NCBI GenBank assembly: GCA_021801795.1
Contig: JAJYXR010000036.1
Span: forward strand, 1 to 48,254
Direction of reading: 5' to 3'
Source of the DNA: Actinomycetes bacterium
GTDB lineage: Bacteria; Actinomycetota; Acidimicrobiia; Acidimicrobiales; JAJYXR01
Length of the DNA: 48,254 bases
The translations under genes and the position numbers were made by a program. The notes under the pieces were generated by a model. The model searched no databases. It was given only the letters and a program-made list of their open reading frames with translations, and was not told the DNA's origin. This document shows, piece after piece, positions 7,714 through 16,627 of the stretch. Numbering within the stretch: the first letter of the stretch is position 1; each line of letters begins with the position of its first letter.

Positions 7714-8432
7714 GAGCCGTAGGTGCGTGCCGACACCGCGGCCAGGGCCTCGTCTATCTCCTCGATGGCCGACATCGCCTGCGCGGAGAGGGCGAGGTCG
7801 CGCTCACGATCCACCGCGATGGTGCCACCCTCGCCCGACTCCTCGTCGAACTGCACATCACCAGGCTCACGCTCCAGAGCCAGTTCCTCGGCCTCCGCCC
7901 GCAGATCGTCAGCCTGGGCCTGGTACTCAGCCCGCTCGGCGAGCAGCAGCTCCCTCTGCTCCGCCAGGAACTTCGGATCGTCGGCGTAAGGACCGAGGGC
8001 AGCCTTCTTGGCCGGGGCCTTCTTCGCCGGAGCAGCCTTGGCCGGGGCCTTCTTGGCCGCAGCCTTCTTCGCCGGGGCAGCCTTGGCCGGAGGGGCCTTC
8101 TTCGCCAGGGCCTTCTTAGCCGGAGCAGCCTTGGCCGGGGCCTTCTTAGCCGGAGCAGCCTTGGCCGGAGCAGCCTTCTTCGCGAGAGGGGCCTTCTTGG
8201 CCGGGGCCTTCTTCGCCGGAGCAGCCTTGGCCGGAGCAGCCTTCTTCGCCGGAGCAGCCTTGGCCGGAGCAGCCTTCTTCGCGAGAGGGGCCTTCTTGGC
8301 CGCAGCCTTCTTGGCCGCAGCAGCCTTGGCCGGGGCCTTCTTCGCGAGAGGGGCCTTCTTGGCCGGAGCAGCCTTGGCCGCGGCGGCACCCTTCTTAGGC
8401 TGGAGGCGCTCTAGGAGCTTAGGGGGTGTCAT
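7611..8432 (-). CDS. TraR/DksA-type zinc finger protein with Lys/Ala-rich tail
   Basis: 273 aa. Residues about 12-148 are built almost only of Lys, Ala and Pro (repeats such as APAKKAPAKAAPAKKA), similar to histone H1-like tails. Then comes a helical region (DDPKFLAEQRELLLAERAEY) and a DksA/TraR zinc finger with CEHC and CVAC about 21 residues apart. In this family the finger packs against a coiled coil and may reach the RNA polymerase secondary channel. The basic tail suggests nucleic acid binding, which is inference. The DNA of the tail is highly repetitive and may vary in copy number. ATG at 8432 has a GAGGTG Shine-Dalgarno sequence. It overlaps lspA. Confidence 0.85.
   Translation of the reverse strand: MTPPKLLERLQPKKGAAAAKAAPAKKAPLAKKAPAKAAAAKKAAAKKAPLAKKAAPAKAAPAKKAAPAKAAPAKKAPAKKAPLAKKAAPAKAAPAKKAPAKAAPAKKALAKKAPPAKAAPAKKAAAKKAPAKAAPAKKAPAKKAALGPYADDPKFLAEQRELLLAERAEYQAQADDLRAEAEELALEREPGDVQFDEESGEGGTIAVDRERDLALSAQAMSAIEEIDEALAAVSARTYGSCEHCHQPIPKARLKALPYARLCVACKSGGLHRR
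8000..8400. repeat. Degenerate Lys/Ala codon repeat
   Basis: About 400 bp of imperfect tandem repeats built from 9-15 bp words (minus strand AAG-AAG-GCC, GCC-AAG-GCT-GCT). It encodes the Lys/Ala tail of the DksA-like protein and keeps an open frame on both strands, which explains a long plus-strand frame starting at 8008. Confidence 0.85.
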
Positions 8433-8591
8433 AGGTCATCACCTCGGCCTCCTGGCAGGTACGTGGGAATCATGTGAATCATCTCTCAGTTCTCCACCCG
8501 ATCTAGCAAGGCGCGTGACCCTAGCGTCCGCCTGGCCCTTCTGGCAACACCTCGGAACCAGCCGCTGTGCCGCGGGCTCCTCGCTACCGCA

Positions 8592-8607
8592 TACGCTGGT
8601 CACCATG
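8592..8607 (+). promoter_or_regulatory. Candidate leaderless promoter of ileS
   Basis: TACGCT at 8592-8597 fits TANNNT and is followed by 7 nt and the ATG at 8605. No Shine-Dalgarno sequence is visible just before this ATG, which favours a leaderless mRNA. A second TANNNT (TAGCGT, 8522-8527) would give a 5' leader. Confidence 0.35.
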
Positions 8608-11600
8608 CCAGGGGAGCCCTATGCCACGACCAGGAAGAGTGAGGCCGTCGCGTTCGACGGGGGTGCAGCCGCGCCCTACCCCGATGTGCCCCAGCAAGCC
8701 GACTACCCCCGGATAGAGGAGGCTGTCCTGGACTACTGGAAGCGCGACGGTACCTTCGAGGCCAGCATCGAGGCGCGTAGCGCTGGCGAGGACTACGTCT
8801 TCTACGACGGTCCGCCATTCGCCAACGGGCTTCCGCATTACGGCCACCTGCTCACTGGGTTCGTGAAGGACGCCATCCCCCGCTACCAGACGATGCGCGG
8901 CAGGCATGTGGAACGCCGGTTCGGGTGGGACTGCCATGGCCTGCCGGCCGAGATGCAGGCCGAGAAGGAGCTCGGGGTATCCGGACGCGCTGGGGTCAGC
9001 TCGATAGGCGTCGGGGTATTCAACGACCACTGCCGGGGTCTGGTCATGCGGACTGCCGACTCCTGGGAGCGCTACGTGACGCGCCAGGCCAGGTGGGTCG
9101 ACTTCGTGAACGACTACAAGACCATGGATCTGGGGTACATGGAGAGCGTCATGTGGGCCTTCCGGACCCTCTACGACAAGGGCCTTATCTACGAGGGCGA
9201 GAGGGTGCTTCCCTACTGCTGGGAATGCGAGACGCCGCTGTCGAACTTCGAGACCCGCCAGGACGACGCATACCGGGACCGTGAGGATCCCGCCGTGACC
9301 GTCGCGTTCGATCTCGACCCGTTGCCGGCCGGGGCGTCGGGGGCCGGTGGTCGATCATCCGACGCCACCCGTTCGGGGAACCTGTCGGTGCTCGAGGGAC
9401 CTCTGCGGTTGCTGGTGTGGACCACCACTCCCTGGACTCTCCCGTCGAACCTGGCCGTCGCCGTGGGACCGGAGATCGTCTACGGCGTCTACGACACCGG
9501 CGAGAGCCTGGACGTGATCGCTCTCGACAGAGCTGCTGCCTACGAGGGCCTGACGGGCGGGCAGGAGCCTGTGGCCACGCTCCGGGGAAGCGAGCTGGTG
9601 GGTCGCACCTACAGACCCCTGTTCGACTTCTTCGCGGACCAGGAGGGTGCCTTCAGGGTGCTGGCGGGCGACTTCGTGGAGACCGGCGAGGGCACGGGAA
9701 TCGTCCACCTCGCCCCTGGGTTCGGTGAGGACGACCACGACCTGTGCGTCGAAGAAGGCATCCCGGTGGTCTGCCCGGTGGATTCGACCGGTCGCTTCAC
9801 CCCGGACGTGCCCGACTACGCAGGCATCCAGGTGTTCGAGGCCAACGAGCGGATCATCTCGGACCTGGATGCCCGGGGTGCACTGGTAGGCCGAGAGGCT
9901 TACGTCCACAGCTACCCCCACTGCTGGCGAAGCGACACACCTCTCATCTACCGGTCGCTCAGCTCCTGGTTCGTCGCGGTCACCCGCTTGAAGGAGTCGA
10001 TGCTGGAGCTGAACGCCACCATCGACTGGGTGCCAGCACACGTCCGCGACGGAGCATTCGGTAAGTGGCTGGAGGCCGCCCGGGACTGGTCGATCAGCCG
10101 TAACCGATTCTGGGGAGCCCCGATCCCGGTCTGGACGAGCGACGACCCGCTCCACCCCCGGACCGACGTCTACGGCAGCCTGGCCGAGCTCGAACGCGAT
10201 TTCGGGGTGCGCCCTCGGGACCTCCACCGGCCCGCTATCGACGAGCTCACCCGCCCTAACCCCGACGACCCTACGGGGCGCTCCACCATGCGGCGGGTGC
10301 CCGATGTCCTCGACTGCTGGTTCGAGTCGGGATCGATGCCCTTCGCCCAGGTCCACTACCCATTCGAGAACTCTGCGTGGTTCGATGGGCACTTCCCGGC
10401 CGACTTCGTGGTGGAGTACGTGGGCCAGACCCGGGGCTGGTTCTACACCCTTCACGTGCTGGCGAGCGCCCTGTTCGGTCGCCCGGCCTTCTCCCACTGC
10501 CTCGCGCATGGGATCGTGCTCGGGGACGACGGCCGTAAGATGTCCAAGCGCCTCGGTAACTATCCAGAACCCGACATGGTCTTCGACACCTGGGGAGCCG
10601 ATGCCATGCGGTGGTTCCTGCTCTCCTCGCCTGTGCTGAGAGGACAGAACCTGGTGGTCGACGCCAAGGGGATAACCGAGGTGGTCCGCCAGGTGATCAA
10701 CCCGATCTGGAATGCCTGGTACTTCTTCTCCCTCTACGCGAACATCGACGGCATCCGGGCCCGCTGGCGCACCGATGCCGAGGGCCTGCTCGACCGCTAC
10801 GCTCTGGCCAAGGCGGCTGCGCTGGTGGACGAGGTGACCTCCGCGCTCGACGCCTACGATCTCTACGGTGCCTGCGCCGCGGTCAGCTCCTTCATCGGTG
10901 CGCTGAACAACTGGTACATAAGGCGCAGCCGCGACCGATTCTGGTCACACCGCGACGGCTCGGTCCAGGTCGAGGCCGACAAGGCCGACGCATACGACAC
11001 CCTGTCGAGCGTCCTGGTGACACTCTGCCGGGTGACCGCACCCCTGTTGCCCATGATCTCCGAGGAGATCTACCGTGGCCTCACCGGCGAGCGAAGCGTG
11101 CACCTGGCCGACTGGCCCTCTCCAGACGAGCTGCCGAGGGACCCCGAGCTGGTGGCAGGGATGGACATGGTCCGCGAGGTCTGCTCGGTCGCCCATGCGG
11201 TCAGGAAGGCCAACAGGCTCCGGGCACGCCTGCCGCTTGCGAGGATGACCATCGCGGTAGCCGGCTCGGCCCGCCTGGAGCCCTATCTCCAGCTCGTGGC
11301 CGACGAGGTGAACGTGAAGAAGATCGAGCTGACCGACCAGGTGGCAGACTTCGCACAGAACGTGATATCGCTGGTGCCCGGAGTGCTCGGACCACGGCTG
11401 GGCGAGGCCACCCAGGAAGTGATAGCGGCTGGGCGCCGTCAGGAATTCTCGGTCGATGCCGACGGCCAGGTGGTGGTGTCCGGCCACACCTTGGCGCCCG
11501 ACGAGTACGCCATCACCCTGAAGCCCCTTCGGCCCGAGGCCAGCCGCACCTTCGCTGCCGACGCCGGGGTCGTCTTCCTGGACCTCTCCCTGGACGAAGA

Positions 11601-11880
11601 GCTGATCGCAGAGGGAACGGTGCGCGACATCGTGCGCCTGGTGCAGAACGCGCGTAAGGACGCAGGCCTGCACGTGGCAGATCACATAGAGCTGTACCTC
11701 CAGGTCCCACCCGATATAGCCAGAGCCGTCGAAGCGCACCGTGACCACCTGGCCAGCCAGACCCAGGCCGACTCGGTCACGGTAAGCTCCTCGGGCACCA
11801 CCGGCGACATCTCTGCCAAGCTGGCTGACGGTCAGGAAATATCCATGAGCCTCACGCGTGCGGCCCAACCTGGTGCCTGA
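8605..11880 (+). CDS. ileS: Isoleucyl-tRNA synthetase
   Basis: 1091 aa from ATG at 8605; the frame is open much further upstream only because it crosses the repeat in the opposite gene. The class I motif HIGH appears as HYGH at 78-81 within DGPPFANGLPHYGH, and KMSKS as KMSKR at 645-649. DCWFESGSMPFAQVHYP and the large CP1 editing domain (GEGTGIVHLAPGFGEDDH) are present. FVNDYKTMDLGYMESVMWAF and the overall form match the eukaryote-like (IleS2) type found in many actinobacteria, often less sensitive to mupirocin; that property is not shown by sequence alone. It is the only plus-strand gene in a run of minus-strand genes and ends 14 bp from the divIVA stop. Confidence 0.96.
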   Translation: MPGEPYATTRKSEAVAFDGGAAAPYPDVPQQADYPRIEEAVLDYWKRDGTFEASIEARSAGEDYVFYDGPPFANGLPHYGHLLTGFVKDAIPRYQTMRGRHVERRFGWDCHGLPAEMQAEKELGVSGRAGVSSIGVGVFNDHCRGLVMRTADSWERYVTRQARWVDFVNDYKTMDLGYMESVMWAFRTLYDKGLIYEGERVLPYCWECETPLSNFETRQDDAYRDREDPAVTVAFDLDPLPAGASGAGGRSSDATRSGNLSVLEGPLRLLVWTTTPWTLPSNLAVAVGPEIVYGVYDTGESLDVIALDRAAAYEGLTGGQEPVATLRGSELVGRTYRPLFDFFADQEGAFRVLAGDFVETGEGTGIVHLAPGFGEDDHDLCVEEGIPVVCPVDSTGRFTPDVPDYAGIQVFEANERIISDLDARGALVGREAYVHSYPHCWRSDTPLIYRSLSSWFVAVTRLKESMLELNATIDWVPAHVRDGAFGKWLEAARDWSISRNRFWGAPIPVWTSDDPLHPRTDVYGSLAELERDFGVRPRDLHRPAIDELTRPNPDDPTGRSTMRRVPDVLDCWFESGSMPFAQVHYPFENSAWFDGHFPADFVVEYVGQTRGWFYTLHVLASALFGRPAFSHCLAHGIVLGDDGRKMSKRLGNYPEPDMVFDTWGADAMRWFLLSSPVLRGQNLVVDAKGITEVVRQVINPIWNAWYFFSLYANIDGIRARWRTDAEGLLDRYALAKAAALVDEVTSALDAYDLYGACAAVSSFIGALNNWYIRRSRDRFWSHRDGSVQVEADKADAYDTLSSVLVTLCRVTAPLLPMISEEIYRGLTGERSVHLADWPSPDELPRDPELVAGMDMVREVCSVAHAVRKANRLRARLPLARMTIAVAGSARLEPYLQLVADEVNVKKIELTDQVADFAQNVISLVPGVLGPRLGEATQEVIAAGRRQEFSVDADGQVVVSGHTLAPDEYAITLKPLRPEASRTFAADAGVVFLDLSLDEELIAEGTVRDIVRLVQNARKDAGLHVADHIELYLQVPPDIARAVEAHRDHLASQTQADSVTVSSSGTTGDISAKLADGQEISMSLTRAAQPGA

Positions 11881-11893
11881 CGGCGCCCGTCAG
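11877..11893. terminator. Hairpin between convergent ileS and divIVA
   Basis: CTGACGG (11877-11883) and CCGTCAG (11887-11893) form a perfect 7-bp stem with a 3-nt loop. It starts inside the ileS stop region and ends just before the divIVA stop, so it occupies the whole gap between the two genes. No T tract. Confidence 0.45.
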
Positions 11894-11894
11894 T

Positions 11895-12719
11895 TCAAAC
11901 CAGGTATGCAGATGGCGAAGAGTCGCCGTTACGCGACACCTGGGCAGATGAGGGCTGGGCAGATGAGGGCTGGGCAGATGAGGGCTGGGCAGATGAGGGC
12001 TGGGCAGATGAGGCCTGGGACGGCTCAGCCGGGGCACCAGGAGTGTGGCTGGAACCGTTTCGCTCCGGCCCAGACATAGGCTCACCTGCCTGCCTGGTCG
12101 CCAGCAGCGAGCCAGCGGGCTGCAGATGCTCGCCCACCCAGGTAGCCAGCTCCGAGAGGGTGCTCTGGAGCCTGTTGCGCTCGCCATCCAGATGCCGGGC
12201 TATGGCCTCCACCTCGGTGGCCAGCTGGGTCCTGATCGACTCGAGCCGGCCGACTTCCTCGCGTAGGTGGCGCTGCGCCTCGTCGGTTATCTGCACCGAA
12301 CGCTGCTCTGCCTCCGCGACGAGCATCCGCGCCCTCTCCTCGGCATCGGCCAGAAGGGTACGCGCCTGGGATTCGGCCTCCGACTGGGTCTGCTCGACGA
12401 ACCTCTGGGCCATCGCGAGGGTGCGGGCGAGGGTCTCGTCGGAGGCAACCGCATCGAGCTGGGACTGGGAGGGGGCCTGGGACTGCTGGACCGGCATGCT
12501 CTCCAGCTTCGCTATGCGCTCTGTCGCCTGACGCAGCCGATCGGATACCTGGCGGAACTGCTCCTGGAGTGCCTCGGCCTCTACGGCTACGCGCTCGAGG
12601 TACTCGTCGACGTCCTCGATGTGGTACCCGCGCAGGGTCTGGCGGAACTCGACGGTACGTAGGCTGTCGAGGCTCGACTGGACCTGGGGGCGCTCCTGGG
12701 CGGGGGAAGACTTGTCCAT
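11895..12719 (-). CDS. divIVA: DivIVA/Wag31 polar growth protein
   Basis: 274 aa. SLRTVEFRQTLRGYHIEDVD followed by EYLERV (about residues 19-44) is the N-terminal DivIVA domain that senses membrane curvature. A long coiled coil covers about 45-205 (many Glu, Gln, Arg heptads). The C-terminus contains four to five AQPSS repeats from a 15-bp tandem repeat. In actinobacteria DivIVA marks the poles and directs wall synthesis. It is the last gene of the minus-strand division run, after yggT. Confidence 0.9.
   Translation of the reverse strand: MDKSSPAQERPQVQSSLDSLRTVEFRQTLRGYHIEDVDEYLERVAVEAEALQEQFRQVSDRLRQATERIAKLESMPVQQSQAPSQSQLDAVASDETLARTLAMAQRFVEQTQSEAESQARTLLADAEERARMLVAEAEQRSVQITDEAQRHLREEVGRLESIRTQLATEVEAIARHLDGERNRLQSTLSELATWVGEHLQPAGSLLATRQAGEPMSGPERNGSSHTPGAPAEPSQASSAQPSSAQPSSAQPSSAQPSSAQVSRNGDSSPSAYLV
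11941..12015. repeat. 15-bp tandem repeat, five copies, in divIVA
   Basis: The unit TGGGCAGATGAGGGC is repeated at 11941, 11956, 11971, 11986 and 12001, the last copy with one change. It encodes the AQPSS repeats of the DivIVA tail in frame. Confidence 0.97.
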
Positions 12720-12762
12720 GGAGTGTGATTCTACCTGAGGGACGATCCCGAAGGTTGGATAC

Positions 12763-13032
12763 TCAGAAGACCCTGTAGATGATGGGTATGACCAGCAGCT
12801 CCAGCACGAGCAGGACGATGATGATCGACAGGTCCAGGCCCATCCCCCCCACCCGCATCGGCGGCAGGATCCGCCTCACCGGTGCCAGCACGGGCTCGGT
12901 CACCTTGTCCAGGGCATGGCTCAGCTGGTAAGTGGCCGACCCCGGTGACACAGGAAACCAGGTGAGGATCGCCCGCACGATCAGTATCACTATGTAGGCC
13001 TGCACGAGGTCTACCAGTATGCGTGCTACCAC
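12763..13032 (-). CDS. YggT family membrane protein
   Basis: 89 aa with two hydrophobic helices (about 8-28 and 65-86) and the family loop LTWFPVSPGSATYQLSHALD plus TEPVLAPVRRILPP. YggT proteins are small membrane proteins found between sepF and divIVA in Gram-positive division clusters; in some bacteria they are linked to osmotic tolerance or division, but the mechanism is unclear. GTG start at 13032. Position between sepF and divIVA supports the call. Confidence 0.9.
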   Translation of the reverse strand: MVARILVDLVQAYIVILIVRAILTWFPVSPGSATYQLSHALDKVTEPVLAPVRRILPPMRVGGMGLDLSIIIVLLVLELLVIPIIYRVF

Positions 13033-13074
13033 GAATAGCCTCCGGTTTCTCGCGATCCCGCGCGGCGGGGATGC

Positions 13075-13608
13075 TCAGGACCGCATGAGGCCGTTCTGCT
13101 GGAGACGCTCACGCTCCTCAGCCGACACACGGACATTCGAGGGCGTCACCAGGAACACCCGGTCTGCCACCCGCTCCATCTTCCCGTTGAGCGCGTAGGT
13201 GACGCCACTGCAGAAGTCGATCATCCTCCTACCGAGCTCCGAATCGGCTACCTGGAGGTTAATGATGACCGGCTGGTTAGCCATCAACCGGTCTGCGATC
13301 TGCTGGGCGTCCACGAACTGCACCGGCGCCACCACGTGTACCTTCGCAGCCGCATCGGCAGGTAGGGGCCTCACGACTGCAGGACGCGCCATCGACGGCT
13401 GGGCTGCCGGAGCCGGCTCGTCACGCGTGAGCGTCCTGATGGAGCCACCCGAGGAGCTGGGAAGCTGCTCCTCCTCGTCCTCCGCGACTGCTCGACGAGA
13501 TATCCCACGAGACGCCTGCGGGGGCTGGGGCTCGTAGTAGTCGCTGTCGTATTCGTCCTCGACCAAGCCCAGGTAGGCCATGGTCTTCCTCATCAATCCA
13601 GGCGCCAT
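13075..13608 (-). CDS. sepF: Cell division protein SepF
   Basis: 177 aa from ATG at 13608, chosen because AAGGAGGG precedes it at ideal distance; the frame is open up to 13659. The N-terminus (MRKTMAYLGL) is the short amphipathic membrane-binding helix. An acidic/proline linker follows, then the SepF domain from about residue 90: VVAPVQFVDAQQIADRLMAN, QPVIINLQVADSELGRRMID, FCSGVTYALNGKMERVADRV and FLVTPSNV. SepF anchors FtsZ to the membrane and substitutes for FtsA, which is absent here. Confidence 0.94.
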   Translation of the reverse strand: MAPGLMRKTMAYLGLVEDEYDSDYYEPQPPQASRGISRRAVAEDEEEQLPSSSGGSIRTLTRDEPAPAAQPSMARPAVVRPLPADAAAKVHVVAPVQFVDAQQIADRLMANQPVIINLQVADSELGRRMIDFCSGVTYALNGKMERVADRVFLVTPSNVRVSAEERERLQQNGLMRS

Positions 13609-13702
13609 CTGTCCCTCCTTTCCTACAGAGTACAGCCTCGTGCGCGCCAGTGGTGTCATATCGCGGACCCGATGCTGGGCCGGTCGCTGGTCGCTCGTCG
13701 CT

Positions 13703-13768
13703 GCTCTGTGCTCTGTGCTCTGTGCTCTGTGCTCTGTGCTCTGTGCTCTGTGCTCTGTGCTCTGTGCT
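13703..13768. repeat. 7-bp tandem repeat, nine copies, between yggS and sepF
   Basis: GCTCTGT is repeated nine times without error from 13703 to 13765, and a partial copy runs into the yggS stop codon (13767-13769). The array fills much of the gap between yggS and sepF. A 7-bp unit is a typical substrate for slippage, so copy number may vary between isolates. Confidence 0.97.
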
Positions 13769-14522
13769 ATCCCTTCCGATCCCCGAACAGGGCCCTGCCT
13801 ATCCTGAGGACCGTGGCACCCTCGCCAAGGGCCACCTCCAGGTCGTCGCTCATACCCATCGACACCTCCGCCAGACCGAGCTCGTGAGCCATCGCCGCGA
13901 CGGAGCGGAAGACCCCGCGCACCTCGTCGTGCGCTCCTGGCGGACCTAGGGTCATGAGACCGCTCACCTCGAGGCCGAGCTCACGCAGGGAATCCACCAG
14001 CTCTGGGGTCTCGGCCAGCCTGCAGCCGTTGCGCCCCGGTATCTGGGTCTGGTCCACCTGGACGAACACCCTCGCACCCGGTGATGCTCTCGCGATCTCC
14101 TCGCCCTCTGAAAGCCGGCAGACCGACTGCCAGCACGACACCCAGGGTGCCAACGCGCGGATGGTCCTCTTGTGCAGGGCGCCGAGGAAATGCCACCGGG
14201 GCACTGTCCGGCCAGCGCGGGTTTCCCATTCGTCGACACGGCCAGCGCACCCGACGACACGGTCATCGTCTTTGGTCGGGGTGCCTGGCGGCCGGCCAGA
14301 AAGCACCTTGGCCTTGGCCAGCATCTCCGAGGAGTAGTTCTCCCCCAGATCCAGGATCCCGGCAGCCATGGACGCCTCGGCCGCCTCGACCCCGAAGCCC
14401 TTGGTGACCGCCACCAGCTTTATCGCAGCTCGATCGACCCCGCTGGCTTCGATTCGCTCCTCCAGCACCTCCAGGCGCTCCGCGAAGCTGCCGGCCGGGG
14501 CCGGGGAGGCCAGCCGGCTCAC
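13767..14522 (-). CDS. YggS/PLPBP pyridoxal phosphate homeostasis protein
   Basis: 251 aa. The lysine in IKLVAVTKGF (about residue 41) is the PLP-binding residue of the family; DLGENYSSEMLAKA, RWHFLGALHKRTI, VFVQVDQTQIPGRNGC, GLMTLGPPGAHDEVRGVFRS and MGMSDDLEVALGEGATVLRI follow in order. PLPBP is a fold-type III PLP carrier without known catalysis and is commonly placed in division clusters upstream of sepF. GTG start at 14522 overlaps the pgeF stop as GTGA. Confidence 0.9.
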   Translation of the reverse strand: MSRLASPAPAGSFAERLEVLEERIEASGVDRAAIKLVAVTKGFGVEAAEASMAAGILDLGENYSSEMLAKAKVLSGRPPGTPTKDDDRVVGCAGRVDEWETRAGRTVPRWHFLGALHKRTIRALAPWVSCWQSVCRLSEGEEIARASPGARVFVQVDQTQIPGRNGCRLAETPELVDSLRELGLEVSGLMTLGPPGAHDEVRGVFRSVAAMAHELGLAEVSMGMSDDLEVALGEGATVLRIGRALFGDRKG

Positions 14523-15364
14523 TCCCCGCCTCCAGCGCCAGCCGGCACCTCGCGCCAGACCAGCACCCCCTGACGGAAGCTGTCGCGGCGCGCTCGGTAG
14601 GAGAACCAGCCCTCCGCGCAGCAGCTGCAGTCCGACTCGGCCCCCACCAGGGTCGCTCCGGCACGTGCCAGGGCCACCTCCACCCCCCGCGGCAGGTCGA
14701 GGGCGGGACGACCATTACGGCTGGTGGCCGCCAGGCCTGCCCCGAATGCCTTCTCCGCTGCCATTAGGTCCGTATGGGAGAACTCGTAGCAGCAGGGGTG
14801 GATGCAGGCGCCCAGGACCGCGCTCACCTCCGCGGCACCGAGATCCCTCATCGAGCCGACTGCTGCTTCTATCACCCCGGCCACCAGCCCACGCCATCCT
14901 GCATGCACCGCCGCGAAGACACCCTGTGGAGATCCGAGCGCGATCGGCGCGCAGTCGGCGGTGAGCACCCCAACGGCCACTGCTGGCCTGTCGCAGACCA
15001 GCGCGTCGGCCTCCACGGGCGGCTCCTGCTCGCGACCCGCGCCATCCACGATGTGCACCGATGCCCCGTGGACCTGGCGCGCTGAGACCACCACGGATGG
15101 AAGGCGCAACCGCTCCCCTGCTCCCGCGGCGACGGCCCGACGCTCCAGCAGCTCCGCGCCAAGTCCCCGCATGTCACCGTCGGCAGCCGAGCCGAAGTAG
15201 GCGAGGACCGGAGTACCCGGGATGCGGATGACGGCTGCGGCCGTGTCTAGGGGCTGTCCGGGCTTTCCGGGCTGTCCGGGCTGTCCGGGCTGTCCGGGGT
15301 GTCCGGGACCATCTGCCGGCCCGACAGGGCTATCGCAGGAACGACGGGACGTCGAAATCGTCAC
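14519..15364 (-). CDS. pgeF: PgeF/YfiH laccase-domain protein (peptidoglycan editing factor)
   Basis: 281 aa. Core motifs are [60 protein letters not shown] and [12 protein letters not shown], with the His and Cys ligands of the zinc site. The E. coli homologue removes L-Ser-containing muropeptide precursors; the family also shows purine nucleoside phosphorylase activity. The N-terminal 40 residues contain collagen-like GQP repeats from a 9-bp tandem array. No start codon exists between the array and the core, so translation must start upstream, most simply at ATG 15364, inside the 3' end of ftsZ. Confidence 0.88.
   Translation of the reverse strand: MTISTSRRSCDSPVGPADGPGHPGQPGQPGQPGKPGQPLDTAAAVIRIPGTPVLAYFGSAADGDMRGLGAELLERRAVAAGAGERLRLPSVVVSARQVHGASVHIVDGAGREQEPPVEADALVCDRPAVAVGVLTADCAPIALGSPQGVFAAVHAGWRGLVAGVIEAAVGSMRDLGAAEVSAVLGACIHPCCYEFSHTDLMAAEKAFGAGLAATSRNGRPALDLPRGVEVALARAGATLVGAESDCSCCAEGWFSYRARRDSFRQGVLVWREVPAGAGGGE
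15252..15305. repeat. 9-bp tandem repeat, six copies, in the pgeF N-terminus
   Basis: GGCTGTCCG and close variants are repeated six times (15252-15305). On the coding strand they give Gly-His/Gln/Lys-Pro triplets before the conserved domain of PgeF. Confidence 0.95.
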
Positions 15365-16433
15365 CGAACTCGGTGTCGTCCTCAGGTGGTGTGGAGAAGA
15401 TGTCTCTGGTCTCGAATGCGTCGTCGATGCCGAGCACCTGGGAGCGCTCCTCTGGTGCCACGTCCCCGATCCGGGATCCCTCCCAGCGCTCGAAGCCGGC
15501 GGCGATGACGGTAACCCTCACCTCCTCGCCCATGGTGTCGTCGACGACGTTCCCGAAGATGATGTTCGCGTCGGGATGCGCCACCCCGTGGATGATCTCC
15601 ATGGCCTCGTTCACCTCGAAGAGCCCGAGTCCCTGGCCGCCCGCGATGTTCACGAGGATGCCCCTCGCACCTTCGATGGAGGCCTCCAGCAACGGGCTGG
15701 TGATCGCTGCCCGGGCGGCGTTCACGGCACGTCCCTCTCCCGAGGAGTGACCGATCCCCATGATGGCGGTACCGGCGTTGGCCAGGACCATCCTCACGTC
15801 GGCGAAGTCGGTGTTTATCTGCCCGGGAACGGTGATGAGGTTGGTGATCCCCTGGACACCCTGGAGCAGAACCTCGTCGGCCATCTTGAACGCGTCCACC
15901 ATGGAGGTCTTGTCAGTGGAGACGCTGAGCAGCCGGTCGTTCGGGATGATGATTATCGCGTCCACCTTGTCCTTCAGGTTCTGTATGCCATGCTCCGCCT
16001 GGACGGATCGCCGGCGGCCCTCGAAGGAGAACGGCCGGGTCACCACACCGATGGTGAGCGCGCCCAGAGACTTCGCGATCTCGGCCACCACGGGCGCGGC
16101 TCCGGTCCCCGTGCCGCCCCCCTTCCCCGCGGTGATGAAGACCATGTCTGCGCCTTTCAGCGCCTCCTCGATCTCGGACCGGTGCTCCTCTGCAGCCTGG
16201 CGCCCCACCTCTGGGTCGCTGCCCGCACCCAGTCCTCGCGTGAGCTCCCGTCCGATGTCGAGCTTCAGGTCCGCGTCACTCATGAGGAGGGCCTGGGCAT
16301 CCGTGTTGGCCGCTATGAACTCCACCCCGCGCAGGCCCGCGTCGATCATCCGGTTCACTGCGTTCACGCCGCCGCCGCCCACGCCGACGACCTTTATAAC
16401 TGCGAAGTAGTTGTTCTGTCCTGGACCGGTCAT
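15330..16433 (-). CDS. ftsZ: Cell division protein FtsZ
   Basis: 367 aa. Tubulin-like GTPase with the nucleotide-binding [15 protein letters not shown] (15-29), [10 protein letters not shown] (41-50) and [10 protein letters not shown] (105-114); the residue before this loop is Lys ([11 protein letters not shown]) where Met or Glu is usual. [20 protein letters not shown] holds the T7 loop catalytic Asp. After a short linker the C-terminus [10 protein letters not shown] is the conserved peptide that binds SepF and other partners. ATG at 16433 is preceded by GAGGAG. A promoter candidate lies at 16599-16627. Confidence 0.98.
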   Translation of the reverse strand: MTGPGQNNYFAVIKVVGVGGGGVNAVNRMIDAGLRGVEFIAANTDAQALLMSDADLKLDIGRELTRGLGAGSDPEVGRQAAEEHRSEIEEALKGADMVFITAGKGGGTGTGAAPVVAEIAKSLGALTIGVVTRPFSFEGRRRSVQAEHGIQNLKDKVDAIIIIPNDRLLSVSTDKTSMVDAFKMADEVLLQGVQGITNLITVPGQINTDFADVRMVLANAGTAIMGIGHSSGEGRAVNAARAAITSPLLEASIEGARGILVNIAGGQGLGLFEVNEAMEIIHGVAHPDANIIFGNVVDDTMGEEVRVTVIAAGFERWEGSRIGDVAPEERSQVLGIDDAFETRDIFSTPPEDDTEFGDDFDVPSFLR

Positions 16434-16603
16434 CGACTCTCCTCGTCCACAGCGTTGTGCTCCGGAGCCACAGGCCTCACGCCTGCAGCCTCGCCCCCAT
16501 CCGGTGGTCGGTCGGGAGAGACGGAACCGGGATCGTGGACTGCACCGGGTTCCTCACCCTCGACCACAGCTCGAGCCGGTACCGACCGAGGTGTGCCAAC
16601 CAT
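16430..16603 (-). CDS. Possible small ORF in the ftsZ leader
   Basis: A 57-codon frame from ATG at 16603 ([20 protein letters not shown] at its start) ends in TGA that overlaps the ftsZ ATG as ATGA, the same junction used by true gene pairs here. It is rich in Pro, Glu and Val, with no recognisable domain. Third-position GC looks lower than in neighbouring genes and there is no clear Shine-Dalgarno sequence, so it may be only an open leader. Confidence 0.2.
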   Translation of the reverse strand: MVGTPRSVPARAVVEGEEPGAVHDPGSVSPDRPPDGGEAAGVRPVAPEHNAVDEESR

Positions 16604-16627
16604 ACGGCCAGAGAGGATGACGGTCAA
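16599..16627 (-). promoter_or_regulatory. Candidate ftsZ promoter
   Basis: On the minus strand TTGACC (16627-16622) and TATGGT (16604-16599) are separated by exactly 17 bp, matching the sigma-70 consensus well. It begins 5 bp after the ftsQ stop codon and lies about 165 bp upstream of the ftsZ start, allowing ftsZ expression apart from the upstream mur genes. Confidence 0.55.

Noticed and set aside
8433..8604. Possible T-box riboswitch before ileS
   Set aside because: Actinobacterial ileS genes often have a T-box, but the conserved antiterminator sequence (TGGNACCGCG) is not present; GGAACCAGCCGC is only a weak likeness.
8008..8604. N-terminal extension of IleRS on the plus strand
   Set aside because: The frame is open only because the opposite strand codes for a Lys/Ala repeat. 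The resulting Ala/Gly/Phe-rich peptide is not part of any IleRS.
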